From Luidia sarsii (lineage: Eukaryota > Echinodermata > Asteroidea > Paxillosida > Luidiidae): a DNA stretch of 64,000 nt. The notes beneath the pieces were generated by a model. That model was not told where the DNA came from. It was given only the letters and a program-made list of their open reading frames with translations, and made no database searches. Positions 20,665-32,300 of this stretch are shown here, piece after piece. Numbering within the stretch: the first letter of the stretch is position 1; the number at the start of each line of letters is the position of its first letter. The DNA lies in contig OX465112.1 of assembly GCA_949987565.1 (NCBI GenBank), positions 19,875,516-19,939,515 on the forward strand, read 5' to 3'. The position numbers were made by a program, and so were the translations under genes.

Positions 20665-21654
20665 ATGCAGACGGCTGTCCTCGAATATATTCTAACAGGC
20701 GTTTGTGTAACTCTGTTAACTGGAGTGTCTACCATCGGAAACATATGCGTGTTGGCGGTGTTCGTTCGAACGGAGCAACTTCGGACAGTTTACAGTTATT
20801 TTATCGTCAGCTTGACTGTTGGAAATCTATTGGCGGGGTTTGGCTACCCGCTGCAATGTCTGGTAAACCTTGGTGTGGTAGCGCAGATGCCTGTTTGTCT
20901 GGCAGGAGCTTGTTGTCTTCTAGTTGTGGCACAGATCATGATCTGGTCTCTTCTTGCCCTAACTGTGGAGCGATACATAGCTATCACACGTCCCTTGACA
21001 GCTGGTAACATTATTACCGAGACCCGTGCCTTCAAAATCATCGCAGCCATATTCATCCTTGCACTTGTAAGTGGTGGGGTCGTCCCTGTCTTGCTGTCCA
21101 CCACTCGAGATTCATCAGACACGGATGACCCGTCCCAGACATGCCGCTTTTCCAACCTGGTGCCCAACTCGGGGTATCGCCTCTTCCTCATGATTTGCAG
21201 GGTCGTCTCAGTCATCGTCTTCTTCTTGGTCTACGCCAAGATCCTTTTGGTGGTCCGGAGGCACATGCGAGCCATCGACTCCCAAACCACACAAGGTACA
21301 ACAGGGGTGTCTGCACCTGTTGCGGAGACGGAGCAAGCATCAACCTCTGGGGAGGAAGTTGTCCTGAGGACGTCCGTGGAGACGAGGAAACCGTGGGCAA
21401 GGAAAGTCAGATCCGCAGCTATTCTCTTCGCCATCGTAACATACCACGCCCTATCCTGGATTCCGCTGACGATTATCAACATTAGAAGCTCAGAAACCCA
21501 AGGGTTTGTGATGCTGACCTTAATTCACTTCCTGACATACAGCTCTGCTGCAATGAACCCGGTTCTGTACGGATTGGGGAACAGGAAGGTTCGCTCTGCC
21601 CTCGTCAAATTACTCAGTCCAAACCGTCGCCGGAATACCATGGCAACAAACTAA
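20665..21654 (+). CDS. Orphan class A (rhodopsin-family) GPCR, single exon
   Basis: This intronless ORF of 329 aa has seven hydrophobic segments and a plasma-membrane receptor layout. Visible landmarks are the TM1 Asn (N26 in TIGNICVL), Cys78 at the top of TM3 and Cys160 in extracellular loop 2 as the likely disulfide, ERY at 102-104 in place of DRY, SWIP (W265) in TM6 and NPVLY at 298-302 in TM7. A long Ser/Thr-rich third intracellular loop spans about 203-245. The N-terminus is only about 8 residues and has no glycosylation site. The usual TM2 Asp (2.50) is Asn54 (SLTVGNLLAG). The first ATG is used. An ATTAAA at 21822-21827 could be the polyadenylation signal. The ligand cannot be told. Aminergic, melatonin-like or the lineage-expanded echinoderm receptors are all possible. 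Confidence 0.85.
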   Translation: MQTAVLEYILTGVCVTLLTGVSTIGNICVLAVFVRTEQLRTVYSYFIVSLTVGNLLAGFGYPLQCLVNLGVVAQMPVCLAGACCLLVVAQIMIWSLLALTVERYIAITRPLTAGNIITETRAFKIIAAIFILALVSGGVVPVLLSTTRDSSDTDDPSQTCRFSNLVPNSGYRLFLMICRVVSVIVFFLVYAKILLVVRRHMRAIDSQTTQGTTGVSAPVAETEQASTSGEEVVLRTSVETRKPWARKVRSAAILFAIVTYHALSWIPLTIINIRSSETQGFVMLTLIHFLTYSSAAMNPVLYGLGNRKVRSALVKLLSPNRRRNTMATN

Positions 21655-22079
21655 TCCCGAACTGATTGAACGTTTGGACCTTTTGGGCTGGTAAACGTGC
21701 TTAACATGTTTTTCGTAACAACTTTGCATAGATGCAACTTGCATTTACAAAACCCCCAAGGTTCATTGCATACGTCATCAGTTTTGACTGTATAAGTTCC
21801 ACAACTCTTGTACGTGATATCATTAAAACGTTTTGTTAAACTATCATGATGTGCGCAATTTATCTAATTTGTGAATTTGCTGTGTTGCAAATCGTGTATC
21901 AGTGACAATCATTCTTAACGGCATGTTTTAAATACATGTATAATAATGTACATGTGTAGGTTTCAGTTATGAATTCACACCGATGCTTTACTTCCCTACT
22001 GTATGGTTTCTTATAGTTTAGGATTTAAATTTAGTTTAGGTTTAGTGAGATTTGACGGTTTCATGGTGAGAATAGGCCT

Positions 22080-22185
22080 GGCAGAAGTAATAGGTTTGCG
22101 GTGACACAGTGTAAAATTCTCTTTTGTATGTTTGGCTCTGAAAAGAACCATAGGAACTCAACGTTTCGGGGTTAGGGTTAGGTCT
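22080..22185 (+). mobile_element. Foldback element fragment downstream of the GPCR
   Basis: TAATAGGTTTGCGGTGACAC, AAATTCTCTTTTGTATG, TTTGGCTCTGAAAAGAACC and AACTCAACGTTTCGGG follow the family order. This copy is intergenic, so the family is not confined to splice sites. Confidence 0.5.
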
Positions 22186-22965
22186 ATAACAGTAGGTCTA
22201 TACTCTGTTCGTCTTCAGGAGACTGCTGGATTCTTGGAGTGGGGTTTATGTGGAGATTAGCTCAGTGAAGGGTGAAGGTGGGTTTGAATGGTTTTAGGCT
22301 TAGTCAAGGTTTACTGGACTGGCAAGATTATTGCAAAATCCATTTAATTTATCGCTTCAAAATCACACACTTTAGTCTATCACGGGTTGACAAAACTAAT
22401 GTTTCTTTTTAAAATTTATTCAACCCAATCTGCCTAAAACTGAAAATGACCACGGTCAGTGTTGTGGATCTGGAGAGCACTGCTGGGAAAACAAACAGTA
22501 TGCGAGCTATACATGGCTTTAATTCCTAACAGTAGTACATGACACTAAATTCCATGCATCCTAAGGTTGGGAGCAACATCGTGCAGTACCCAATACATGT
22601 AATTATTTGGTTCTATGGCATCATACTGTATTTATATAATAATAAACTGCCCGGTATACCATTTTTGTGCTGTACTACTACTGTGCTGTTGATGTCAGAG
22701 TTTGCCATTATACATGTACATGTATTGTAAAATGTTAAAATAGAATTGCATGTATGTACAAACTCACTCCTACAAAATAACAACTTTGGTCGATTCTTTC
22801 ATTTCGGTCTCGGACGTTTATTGTCTCAGACTTGAACTGTTTGGTCTACTTGTTTTCTCAACTGTTAGGGCTACAAATTGGCCTGGCAACACTGTAGACA
22901 CCTTATAATTTATACAAAGTATAAGCAGTATACACACTAACATTTACATGTGCTTATAGGAGAAT

Positions 22966-23194
22966 AATATGTGACCCGGCACAGCGTAATGAGGAATAAC
23001 CCCATTTTTGAGATTTTGAGATTTTCTAATGATGTGAAAGAGTATACCATTAGCTTTCAAATGATATCAAATTATAACATCCTCTAATACTTACAATTTC
23101 CGAAAATCCAAAAAAAAGAAAAAAAAAAGGCGTTGTTTACTCAAAAAGTGTTTTGGTGGGATATTCCTCATGTCGCTGTGCCGGGTCACATATT
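22966..23194. mobile_element. MITE with 21-bp perfect terminal inverted repeats
   Basis: AATATGTGACCCGGCACAGC-G at the left and its exact complement at the right enclose 229 bp with no ORF. It is intergenic, between the GPCR and SFR1. Confidence 0.75.
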
Positions 23195-23408
23195 GTTATA
23201 AATATTTGAAATGTAGAGTATCTACAAGTGTTATGTAAACATGTACTGCATCTCTTGTGTCCTTTTACTTGAATTCTTGTTTTAAGCTATTGAACAATTC
23301 ATGCAGTTGTTACTGACCTACTTCAGGTCAAGAATGAAGTGAAGTTTTCACAAAGTGGCAAGTTTGCATGTAGACTGTTGGCTCTGGTGAATTAAAAAAC
23401 ACCAGTTT

Positions 23409-24103
23409 TCATTGAAAACACTCTGCCTCATGGTCATATTTGATAATATCACAGTCAACCTTCCACTCTGATATCAACTCTGTTAACGAAGGCCTTGGGT
23501 CAGGGGTTATGTCATAGATATCTCCTATGGCCATCTGACACGCTGTGCGCCATTTGTCAATCAAAACTTGCAACTCAGACAAATCATTCTGAAACGAAAA
23601 ACAAAGCAACAAATAAATTAACAAATTCATTATGGACTTGAAGTTGTATACGTACATATGCATGACATTTGTATTGTGATATACACTGTACAAAAATGTT
23701 GCAAACTGCTTACTGACTAAAATTACCAAAATGCAAATCTAAAAATTTAGTGGGCCTGACGTTTTGATCCTTGCAGGACCTTTCTTAAAGGTCCTGCTAG
23801 GATTGAATCGTCAGGCCCACTAAATTTTGAGACATTTGTATTATGTATTTGTATTGTGTTTTCAATTTGTATGTATTGTTTATAGGGCCATGGATTGATT
23901 AAAATGACTTATTAAATGTTTATCTGGTCCACTTAAGATTCTTAGGTTTTTTTTCAATCTGATGAGTTACATGCAACAAACCTTAGTCCTGTACATCTTG
24001 ACCATTTTCAATTTCCTCAACCTGTCCCTGTCCTTTGTTATCTGTCTGTGTAGTTCATCACTTCTCTGTTTAAAGTCCTCCTTTGTATCCATGGATGCTT
24101 GCT
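23409..24103 (-). CDS. SFR1: SFR1/MEI5-like Swi5-dependent recombination factor, C-terminal exons
   Basis: SFR1 pairs with SWI5 and stimulates RAD51 strand exchange in homologous recombination, in the nucleus. Two exons are seen. The first is 24103-23982 (acceptor CCTAATTACAG, donor AAG|GTTTGT), encoding a charged coiled coil ending RKLKMVKMYRTK. The second is 23588-23409 (acceptor TTTTTCGTTTCAG), beginning NDLSELQVLIDKWR and ending KYDHEAECFQ before the stop. The KLVKMYR(S/T)K-NDL...L...KWR string with a following S-L-T-E-L-I is the conserved core of animal SFR1. The N-terminal exons, which evolve fast in this family, were not found between 24.1 kb and the mitoferrin promoter. The gene is divergently arranged with mitoferrin. 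An acceptor two bases further in is possible for the upstream exon. Confidence 0.7.
23690..23835. mobile_element. 'GAAAC' foldback element (family B), 3' of SFR1 last-exon intron
   Basis: A full left arm (TACAAAAATGTTGCAAACTG ... GGGCCTGACGTTTTGATCC) and a short right arm (AAGGTCCTGCTAGGATTGAA, CGTCAGGCCCACTAAATTTT). It lies in the SFR1 intron. Confidence 0.65.
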
Positions 24104-26100
24104 CTGTAATTAGGAAAGTTGGATTTTCCCCATCACCGGAAAAGAAGTAAATAACATAAACAGCCAAAATTCATGATGCCGCAAATGCTTCCAGCTTAGA
24201 GATCTACTTGAATATTTGATTTCTGTTTGCACTTGGTCTGAGGCTATTGACATCATAATAAAATTCTGAGTTCCATAATTATAGCTCTGATATGGTAAAT
24301 ATAGCACTGTGACCATTTTAAGTGGACTGTTATGGAATACATTTGGGGGACTACAGCAGTAGAGGGGTCATGGGGGTGGGGTTTCCAAAGGTGATTATAA
24401 CAATTCCCACCAAATCGTTGGGAACATGGGAGAGGGTACGTTCACCGTAACTGGTTGCCAAGGGGACACATTATCAATTCCTTCCATAGCAAAAACGCTC
24501 CTTCGAAAACTGCTGTGCCTGTTCCCTTATCTCTTGATCTTTGGGATTAACTATTGTGTAAACACAAGTCACACAGGCCACATGTGTGTACATGTACTGT
24601 ACACATCAACATGGTAGTACAATTGTATAGTGTGTGTTGGGTACTGGTTGACCATGGATATTAGAATTTTTTTCCATTGGCTGGAAATTCTTTGTCTACA
24701 TTTGGATTTTGGATGGTGGTTAACATTGTCCAATCACAATAAAACCTATATTTATGGTAAGCTTAGGATTCACAGCATCTCCTGTGCCATTAAGGAGGGC
24801 GCTAGCGAAAATTATGGCGAGTTGAAAACGGGCAGTACAGCAAAAACTGGAGAGAGTCGTGACGTTTATCCAGAAAATGACGGTCCTTAATTGCCGTTTT
24901 TTTTCAAATAAAATTCGAATGAATCAAAAGTATATTATATATTCTTCATGATACTCGATTAACAACAAAGTCTTTCACCGCGTTCGTTAGTTATGACATT
25001 AAAATGAAAATAGCCGGCTGATTCCAGTGTATCGTTCCTATGGGGGATGTTCTTGTGGTTGTGTGGCGCATTGAAAAGGAGCAAAAAGGAATTCATATGA
25101 TTCAACTTCACAGCACATTTTAGCCAAAACAAGGCTAAAAAGCAACTCAAGGTCAAGGGCTAAGGGAAGGAGATAGAAGGGAATCAACGCACCAGTAACC
25201 AGCCTACCACTATACCAGTACCAACCAGCCAACATTCAGAGGCGTAAGTATGACTCATCAATGTTTCCAACAAGAACTCGTCCTACAGTACTCCTACTCC
25301 TAGTACAACCTCCATGCTACATCCTAGAACTTAGAAGGCCTACTTTGTCGTACGTACATTGATATGTGTACTCAGAGCAACGCTCGGTGTACATGTACTA
25401 TAAAAAGTTTAATACTGTATACTCTACTTACTACTACTAGTACTACTACTACTACTAGGACTGGGACTGAGTACATGTACAGTACAGTACATAACATGTA
25501 CTGACTAAGTCACTACTGACATACATGTACATTACATGTACTGTGCCAGCTCAGTCATAAGCTATTTTTACTACACATTTTCAATAGTATTTGGTCACAC
25601 TACACTTAAAAAGCTAAACCATTTACCGTTCAAGTCTGTGATTTGGCTTAATAACCCTTCAATTCTCGCATCATGTACGCTGAGTATGTGTAAAACTCCA
25701 CCGCACATTGCATGCACTGTACTTCTGAAAAGTTCCCGCGGTTTGAGTAAAGGCCGGGCAATGACCTATGACCTTAAACATGGTGGCGCTATACAACAAA
25801 CCGCGTGGCAAGTAACGTGGATGTTGGGTTGTGCATCGATAAAACCATGATAAAACTATACCGAAATCGTTTTAATCAGCTCTTCAATTACACGAGCCTC
25901 CACCACGACCTAGGGCGCCTATCAGGAGGAAAACCTCACACGTAGGAACTTCCTCAGTCCTTAGAGCTCTATGCTCAATCCCAGGAATGATTGAATCCGG
26001 ATTTTCTTACGAGACCCAGCTCGCTGTGCAAAAGTTCAGAACGACATCATTATTTTGGAGGGGGAATCTTTTTCGCCTTAATTCAGAGATTAAAATTAGA
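24104..26100. other. Intergenic DNA between SFR1 and mitoferrin
   Basis: Should contain the missing SFR1 5' exons, but none could be identified. A short CpG-bearing patch at 24790-24900 may mark a transcription start. The remainder is simple-sequence-rich. Confidence 0.3.
25240..25560. repeat. TACATGTA / CTA-rich simple sequence
   Basis: Dense GTACATGTAC words and a run of TACTAC units at 25425-25460, upstream of the mitoferrin promoter. No gene seen. Confidence 0.6.
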
Positions 26101-26370
26101 CGTTAATTCGATATTATTGATATAAAGATTAACATAATGTGTACGAATGTTTTAGTGTAGATGAGCTATTTCGGCTGTACACAAATTGATACCGACTTTG
26201 AACAAAAAAATATTATCTGGAGTTTACGGAACCTATCCCACAAAACAAATGGGCAGGAAAATGTCGTCACGTGACATGATATAATTGCCACAGCAAGTTA
26301 AAATGGCGACCGTGTCGTGAGCGAAACGTGGTTAGCTCCAATTTGCAAGGGCAATTTTCCCCTTGAAATA
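26100..26370 (+). promoter_or_regulatory. Mitoferrin promoter and 5' leader
   Basis: The stretch before the mitoferrin ATG changes from AT-rich DNA to CpG-containing sequence. It carries a CACGTG E-box (26270-26275, in GTCACGTGACATG) and the AAAATGGCGACC motif at 26301. No TATA box is evident. The assignment rests on position and composition only. Confidence 0.35.
26303..26320 (+). promoter_or_regulatory. Five-codon upstream ORF in the mitoferrin leader
   Basis: ATGGCGACCGTGTCGTGA sits 50 nt before the mitoferrin ATG and ends before it. The surrounding AAAATGGCGACC also resembles a YY1-type initiator-proximal motif, so the transcription start may lie within it, in which case the uORF would not be translated. 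Role in control is inference. Confidence 0.4.
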
Positions 26371-29300
26371 ATGCTGACACCGAGGAACATCCAGACCAGC
26401 AGGATCTCCGAAAGCCTCCCGAAATTCCCAGAGTATGAGTTGGCTGTCGCACGCCGACGAGCCATGGACAAAGACAGTGAAGAACACATCGATGAGAATG
26501 GCATCACATCCAATATACTCGGGCTGGCCGCCAGTTCGTCCGAAGACTACGACCATTACGAAAGTCTGCCCGGAACATCCACCATGACTACACACCTTAT
26601 GGCTGGGGCGGTGGCTGGTGTTATGGAGCACTGTGTCATGTATCCTGTGGATAGTGTGAAAGTGAGTGATCCAGCCAGACTTGGGTGGAGTGGGGAGACA
26701 AAATGAGGTTTTAAAGGGCTTGAGTAGGAGTCGTGGTATCAAGTCTGACTTCAATCATGCTACAGTACAGTACCACTTGTCATGTATTACATAACAATAT
26801 ATTGCAATGGCTTGCACATCACATGCAGGGCTCTAGCTGCCGTCACCATTCTCGGCAATATGTGAATAATTATAAGGAATACATGCATAATACCCTGCCT
26901 CTACGTCATGTACATAAAGCCCTTCCCTATGTGAAGTGTGTGCAATCAATAAATGCAGTGCAGGCCTAATCCTATGCAGTATGTGATATGTCATCTGTAC
27001 ACTGTACAGTATCATGAGTATGTACATGTACACATGATGTATATTATATTACAGTGCAGAGGTGAGTGGCGGGGTATTCTGCAGTTGTACCAATTATAAT
27101 TTTTGCGATTATCCTGCTGATCTTGCGAGGAAATTTTGGGATTATTTTGGAAAATAAGACAAATTTTGCCCAAAACCATTTTCCATAGTGTGAGCATGGA
27201 GATGGGAGTCTCAAAATGTGCAATTTGTAACGTCTTATTTATTTGTAACGTCTTATTTACTCAGACTAAGTAAGACTAAATAAGACGTTACAACTATACA
27301 ACTGTAGGGACTAGGGTCCCAGAGTTTAAGAGGTTAAGAGGCTGGCTCACAATATTTCGCCTACTACTACTACCCCCTACTGAAATTTGTATTTTTATCC
27401 CCGAAAAACACCAGTGAAACTGTCCCATGTACCCACAATTGAAAATCTGAAAGTCACAAATTCCAATACTGTTCATTTGCTTTCCTCAGGTTTGGGAAAA
27501 AGGGAGAAATTTTCCCTGACTTGATCGAAAAGATGTCTCTCCCGACTGACGTTTGAGTGGAGGCGGGCATCTTTTAAACGCAAAGCAATCACGTGCTGGC
27601 AGGTCCAGGTGCGCAGTTGGTCTGTGTGAGAGTACACTGTATGCACATGCATACGTTTAGCCTTGCGACTGTTTCCTTAACAACACAAATCAACGTCCGG
27701 ACATCGCGCACACTGCTGTTTTCGGGACTCATGAGTTATAACATAACTTATTATATGATTTATATGAAAGCAGCACACAAAGTCGCACGAAATGGGCTGG
27801 GTCCAACGGCCGGGCATGAGTCCTGAAAATTCGGTCCATAGCAGTGTGATGTTCGGACACTGCTTTGCACTGTTGCGAGGATCAAAGTGTGCATGTATGT
27901 GCACACACTTACACAGACCCACTGTGCACCCGGACCTGCCAGCATGTCATCAATTTGCGTATACTGGTTTAACAGATTAAAATCAAAGATGGCCGTCTCC
28001 TCTCGGCTCCTCAGTTGGGAGAGACATCTTCTCGATCTGAAGATTTCGGTAGTCTCGTAACCTCCTAAAGATCTAGGAGCCTACAGTTGCCTGACCCCTC
28101 CAACATTTTACTAAGGGCGACTTGTAAGGTCCTTGTTACTGTTTTCTATCATGTCTTTAGCGGGAGTCATTCATACAGTTGGCGATGTCAATTTTGAATT
28201 GACACACACCAGTACATGTCCAAGGTTAACCTTATCTACAAGCAATGAAAGTTTGCTCTAAATTCATGGTTTTGATTTTTTTAAAGCACTGGTTTCCTAC
28301 ATAACATTCAAGATTATTTAATAAGCTTCTGAACTTGTCTTTTGCCTCATAGTTTTATTCAGTAAAATGTATAAAAAACTACATGTATGTTTGCGGCATT
28401 CAAACACGCTTTGATAGTCGAAAAAAGTCATGAATTATGATTATCACTTTATCAGTATGTGACAACACCAATACCAATAGGCCTACGACCTCCATTTACT
28501 GACCCAGCACAACTGTATGTTGCGTCATGATAAAAGGTCCCAGCTTGGCCCATTTTACGTCAAATTTTAAAAAAAGTTACCCAACGAGCTACAGCAGGGG
28601 ATTACGCAAAATGGATGCAGCTTTTTCAATTCAAGTCAAACAATCAAAGGAAAAACTGATAGGCCTAATTGTTTGTTTGCATCTGAATGAAAGCGGGGAT
28701 GTGATCCCTGGAGTGTACATGTACAGTGGATAACCTAACAGTGGAACATCGCTATAACTATTAACTAACATCACGGGATCCATGAAAATTGTTCGGTATT
28801 TCGGTCGTTAAATAAAGCAGTTGTGGCAAAATATTTTTTACACAAAAATCGGGAGCCAAAGGGCATGTTCGTTTGTTATAGCGAAGTTCCTCTGTATATC
28901 ATACACATGTATGTACCGGTATATGGCAGATAATGGTTGATTTCCTTCTCTCTAGGAATTGAATACTGCACAGGTTTAGTTGTGCATGGTTAGGCATGAC
29001 TTGCATTTCCTTTACTGCAATGTTTATTCATCATCCCCAGCCCCTCCCCTTCTTTGTGATGAAATGTTGACGGACTTGTACCCAGAAATCCCTTTGTGCA
29101 AAAACTTGTGCAAGCTATGTACGCATGTCTGAATACTATTGTGCAAATCATGCTGACTGGAATCTGCTTGTGGTCGCCATTACTCGCCAACCAGTCTCGT
29201 GGATGGCCTTTGGTCTGGATCTTTTCTTGCTGAAATGAAAACTATATGCCTCAGTCATGCCTCTGTTACAATTGTGGCAATGTGGGCAGTCAAGCAGTCA

Positions 29301-32300
29301 CCATTCAGCCTTGACAAGATTCACTTTAGAATCAGCTGAGCACTGCTGAAGTACATGCACTGCCTATAGGCTATACAGGGCTTATAATGTTTGCACATTC
29401 CCCCAGGGGATTGATTGCCAGTGTGAAACGACCGTGCATATTCACGAGAAATAGTGTCCCGGGAGTTAACAAATGGGTCCAGTCACCAGTGTGAACAGTT
29501 GCGGGATTTTCCTGGTGATTTATTCCCTGGGGACTGGCTCTGTAGTGTGAAAAGGGCTTTAGTCAACTCTAGTTGTCCAGTGGCTCTATCCTCACTCAGA
29601 AATGAGAGGAAATAGTGAGATGATACCAGACAGGATATACGTATACATGCAGGGAAAGGGAATGAACATTGTACATCCCATAATTGAAGTTCCCGAACCA
29701 CATAATGACATTGAAGCATCCTACTTCAGAAATAACTTGCATGATTTTCAACTTTTAAATGTAAACATTTTTGAAGATCACATTATATGAACACATACTT
29801 ACACATGTACATGTGGGTAATTCCATAAATCAGGGGTCCTACTTGTGACATGTTGGTGTCCCCACTTACACAATCATATGAAACCTTTCAGGTTTCCTGC
29901 ATGTAATATCATAACAAAGTAATAACCACTTTTTAGATTGAACAGTACTTTATACTGTTCAATATGACATTACCCATGTACATGTACACTGTGCCTCAGT
30001 TTTCAATCCTTTCTGTAAACCAAAAAAAATTAGAAGATCATGATGTTTTTGATCCAAGCGCTTGTACTACTACTAGCTGTGTCTTTCTTAAAAGCCATCC
30101 TGCCAGAATGGAATCACTGGGCAAACCTTGTAACACTTAACATTTCAGAGCATTTTTGTCAGTAATTTGCATCATTTGTGTATCACTGGTCTGTTTATTG
30201 ATATTCTAATCCTGTGATTATCTAAGTCAAACAACAAAAGAGGAAAAACGGAAAAACTGACTGGGAACTTTTTAGCAATTTTAACATTTGTTTCTTTCTA
30301 AATTTTGATAAATGGCAAAGAAAACTTTGACTGGTTTGACTGGTTCAGCCTGAGACCTCAGGCATGCCAGTGGTCATGCCTTCTGAGCTATAATCCAGCC
30401 CTTAGATGGTGGCCCTCCCAAGTAGTCGACTAGTCTTTGGCACACCAGTGCTCTTCCCATCTGAGCTATCCAGCCCTTAGATGGTGGCCCTCCCAAGTAG
30501 TCAACTAGTCTTTGTCGGGGCTGGGGGCACCAGTCAGAAGCAATTCCATTAACTGCCGTATATCTCCAGGAATCAAGCTCCTTGTATTAGTGAAGATCTC
30601 AGTAAATGGGAAGTTTTCATTTGCTTTGACCACAGACCAGGATGCAGACTATCCAGCCATTTCCCGAGGGCAACTATCGGAACGTTTTCAACGGCATGGC
30701 TACCATCATACGTCACGAGGGTCCCCTTGGTATGGTGAGAGGACTCCATGCCGTTGCTTGTGGGGCAGGGCCGGCCCATGCTTTGTACTTTGCCTGTTAC
30801 GAGAAGATGAAATATCTTCTCAGCGCTCAACCAGGGCAGAATCCCCTGGCTAACGGTATGTCAATAGTCAATCCTAACTCTAAACCTAACTCTAACAGTG
30901 CTCACTAAACTCACCCAGGGTTCTCTCCGCATATCTGAGTGAGAGATGTTCATTTAGATGCCAGCTATTTGTCTTCAATATTTCAACACCTTAGGGATGG
31001 AATAGACCGATTGCGTGATGTCATCATTTGACTTATAGATGGTATTCTCGGGTACAAACTCTGGAAATGTTCTTCATAGATTTCGAGAAAGAAAAGCCTC
31101 GATCTTACAAACAATTGCACCAATCACCATTTTCTTTACAACAGCGGCACCTTAATCTGGGGGCCGCCATGTTTGGTGATTGTTTGATACCCACTATAGG
31201 TCACCTGACCTACAGGGTGCAATCGGTCAATTCATGCTTCAACACATTTTAACAAATTAAACAATATCACCCTAGAGCTTCAGAGGGCTATTGAGGTTAT
31301 TTCCTTGCACATTACTGTGTGTTTCTACATAGACATGCACATATTTGCAGTGTTTTAAAAAAGACTCATTCCCCATCCAATCTGTGACCTGTGGAACTTC
31401 AACATAGCACACATCCACAATTATACCAAAACAATGTTTTATATCAAATGCATTTTTGCCGCATACAAAAGTATAAGGTAGGGATTTCAATATACATTAT
31501 GAATCATTAGGGCGAAACATTTCACTAATTGCTGTGTTTTGCATAACAGGAAGAAAAGGGCTGTTTTATTTTGAATTAGTAAGCAACCCATTGACATGAG
31601 TGCATTTTTTAAGGATAAGGTCAGCCAGGTACCTTTGAGGTATTTTTTGACATGTTGATTGCTTTCTGAAAGCAAGTTGTGGAAGATTTCAGGGTTGTGT
31701 GCAATGTGTGGGGATGTTTGTTTAGCATCAATTGGTAAAGGATGTGCCTTGCTTGACAGGTAATTGAACACATTGCTTAGTGCTTTGCCCGATTGCCTGC
31801 TGAAAAATTACAGGGATTCAAACTCGTGACTTCCTTCTTTTTAGTGCAAATGTCTAAGCACAGAGCATACAGTGCTTAATCCTTCATAAATTTTATTCTA
31901 TTTTATAGAATATTCAGTCGTGGTACATGTAGGTTTTGAAAAATAGAGAAATAATGACTGATGAAACTTGTCGACCCAAGTAAGAAAGAAATCAAGTTGT
32001 TAAACATGTGTACAGCCAAAGCTATCTGGTGAACAACACTTATAGATTATGTACATGTACAGTATGTTTTCATCAAACATAGGTCCAATATTAAATAGAT
32101 CCAGATTCCACATGGATAGGCCTAAATGACAGATGATAGAATATGTTAAAGACATATATAGGAATGCTTTTGATATAATCCTATTTGTTTTCATCCAGAG
32201 GTCAGGGGTCATACCACAATAGATGTTTACACTGACATCATCAAAATCATTTTTTGTTGAACATGTGCTTGTGCTTGTCAGCTCGTGTCATTTGATCGCA

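Noticed and set aside
26332..26754. 140-codon ORF antisense to mitoferrin exon 1
   Set aside because: Shadow frame of a well-supported exon.
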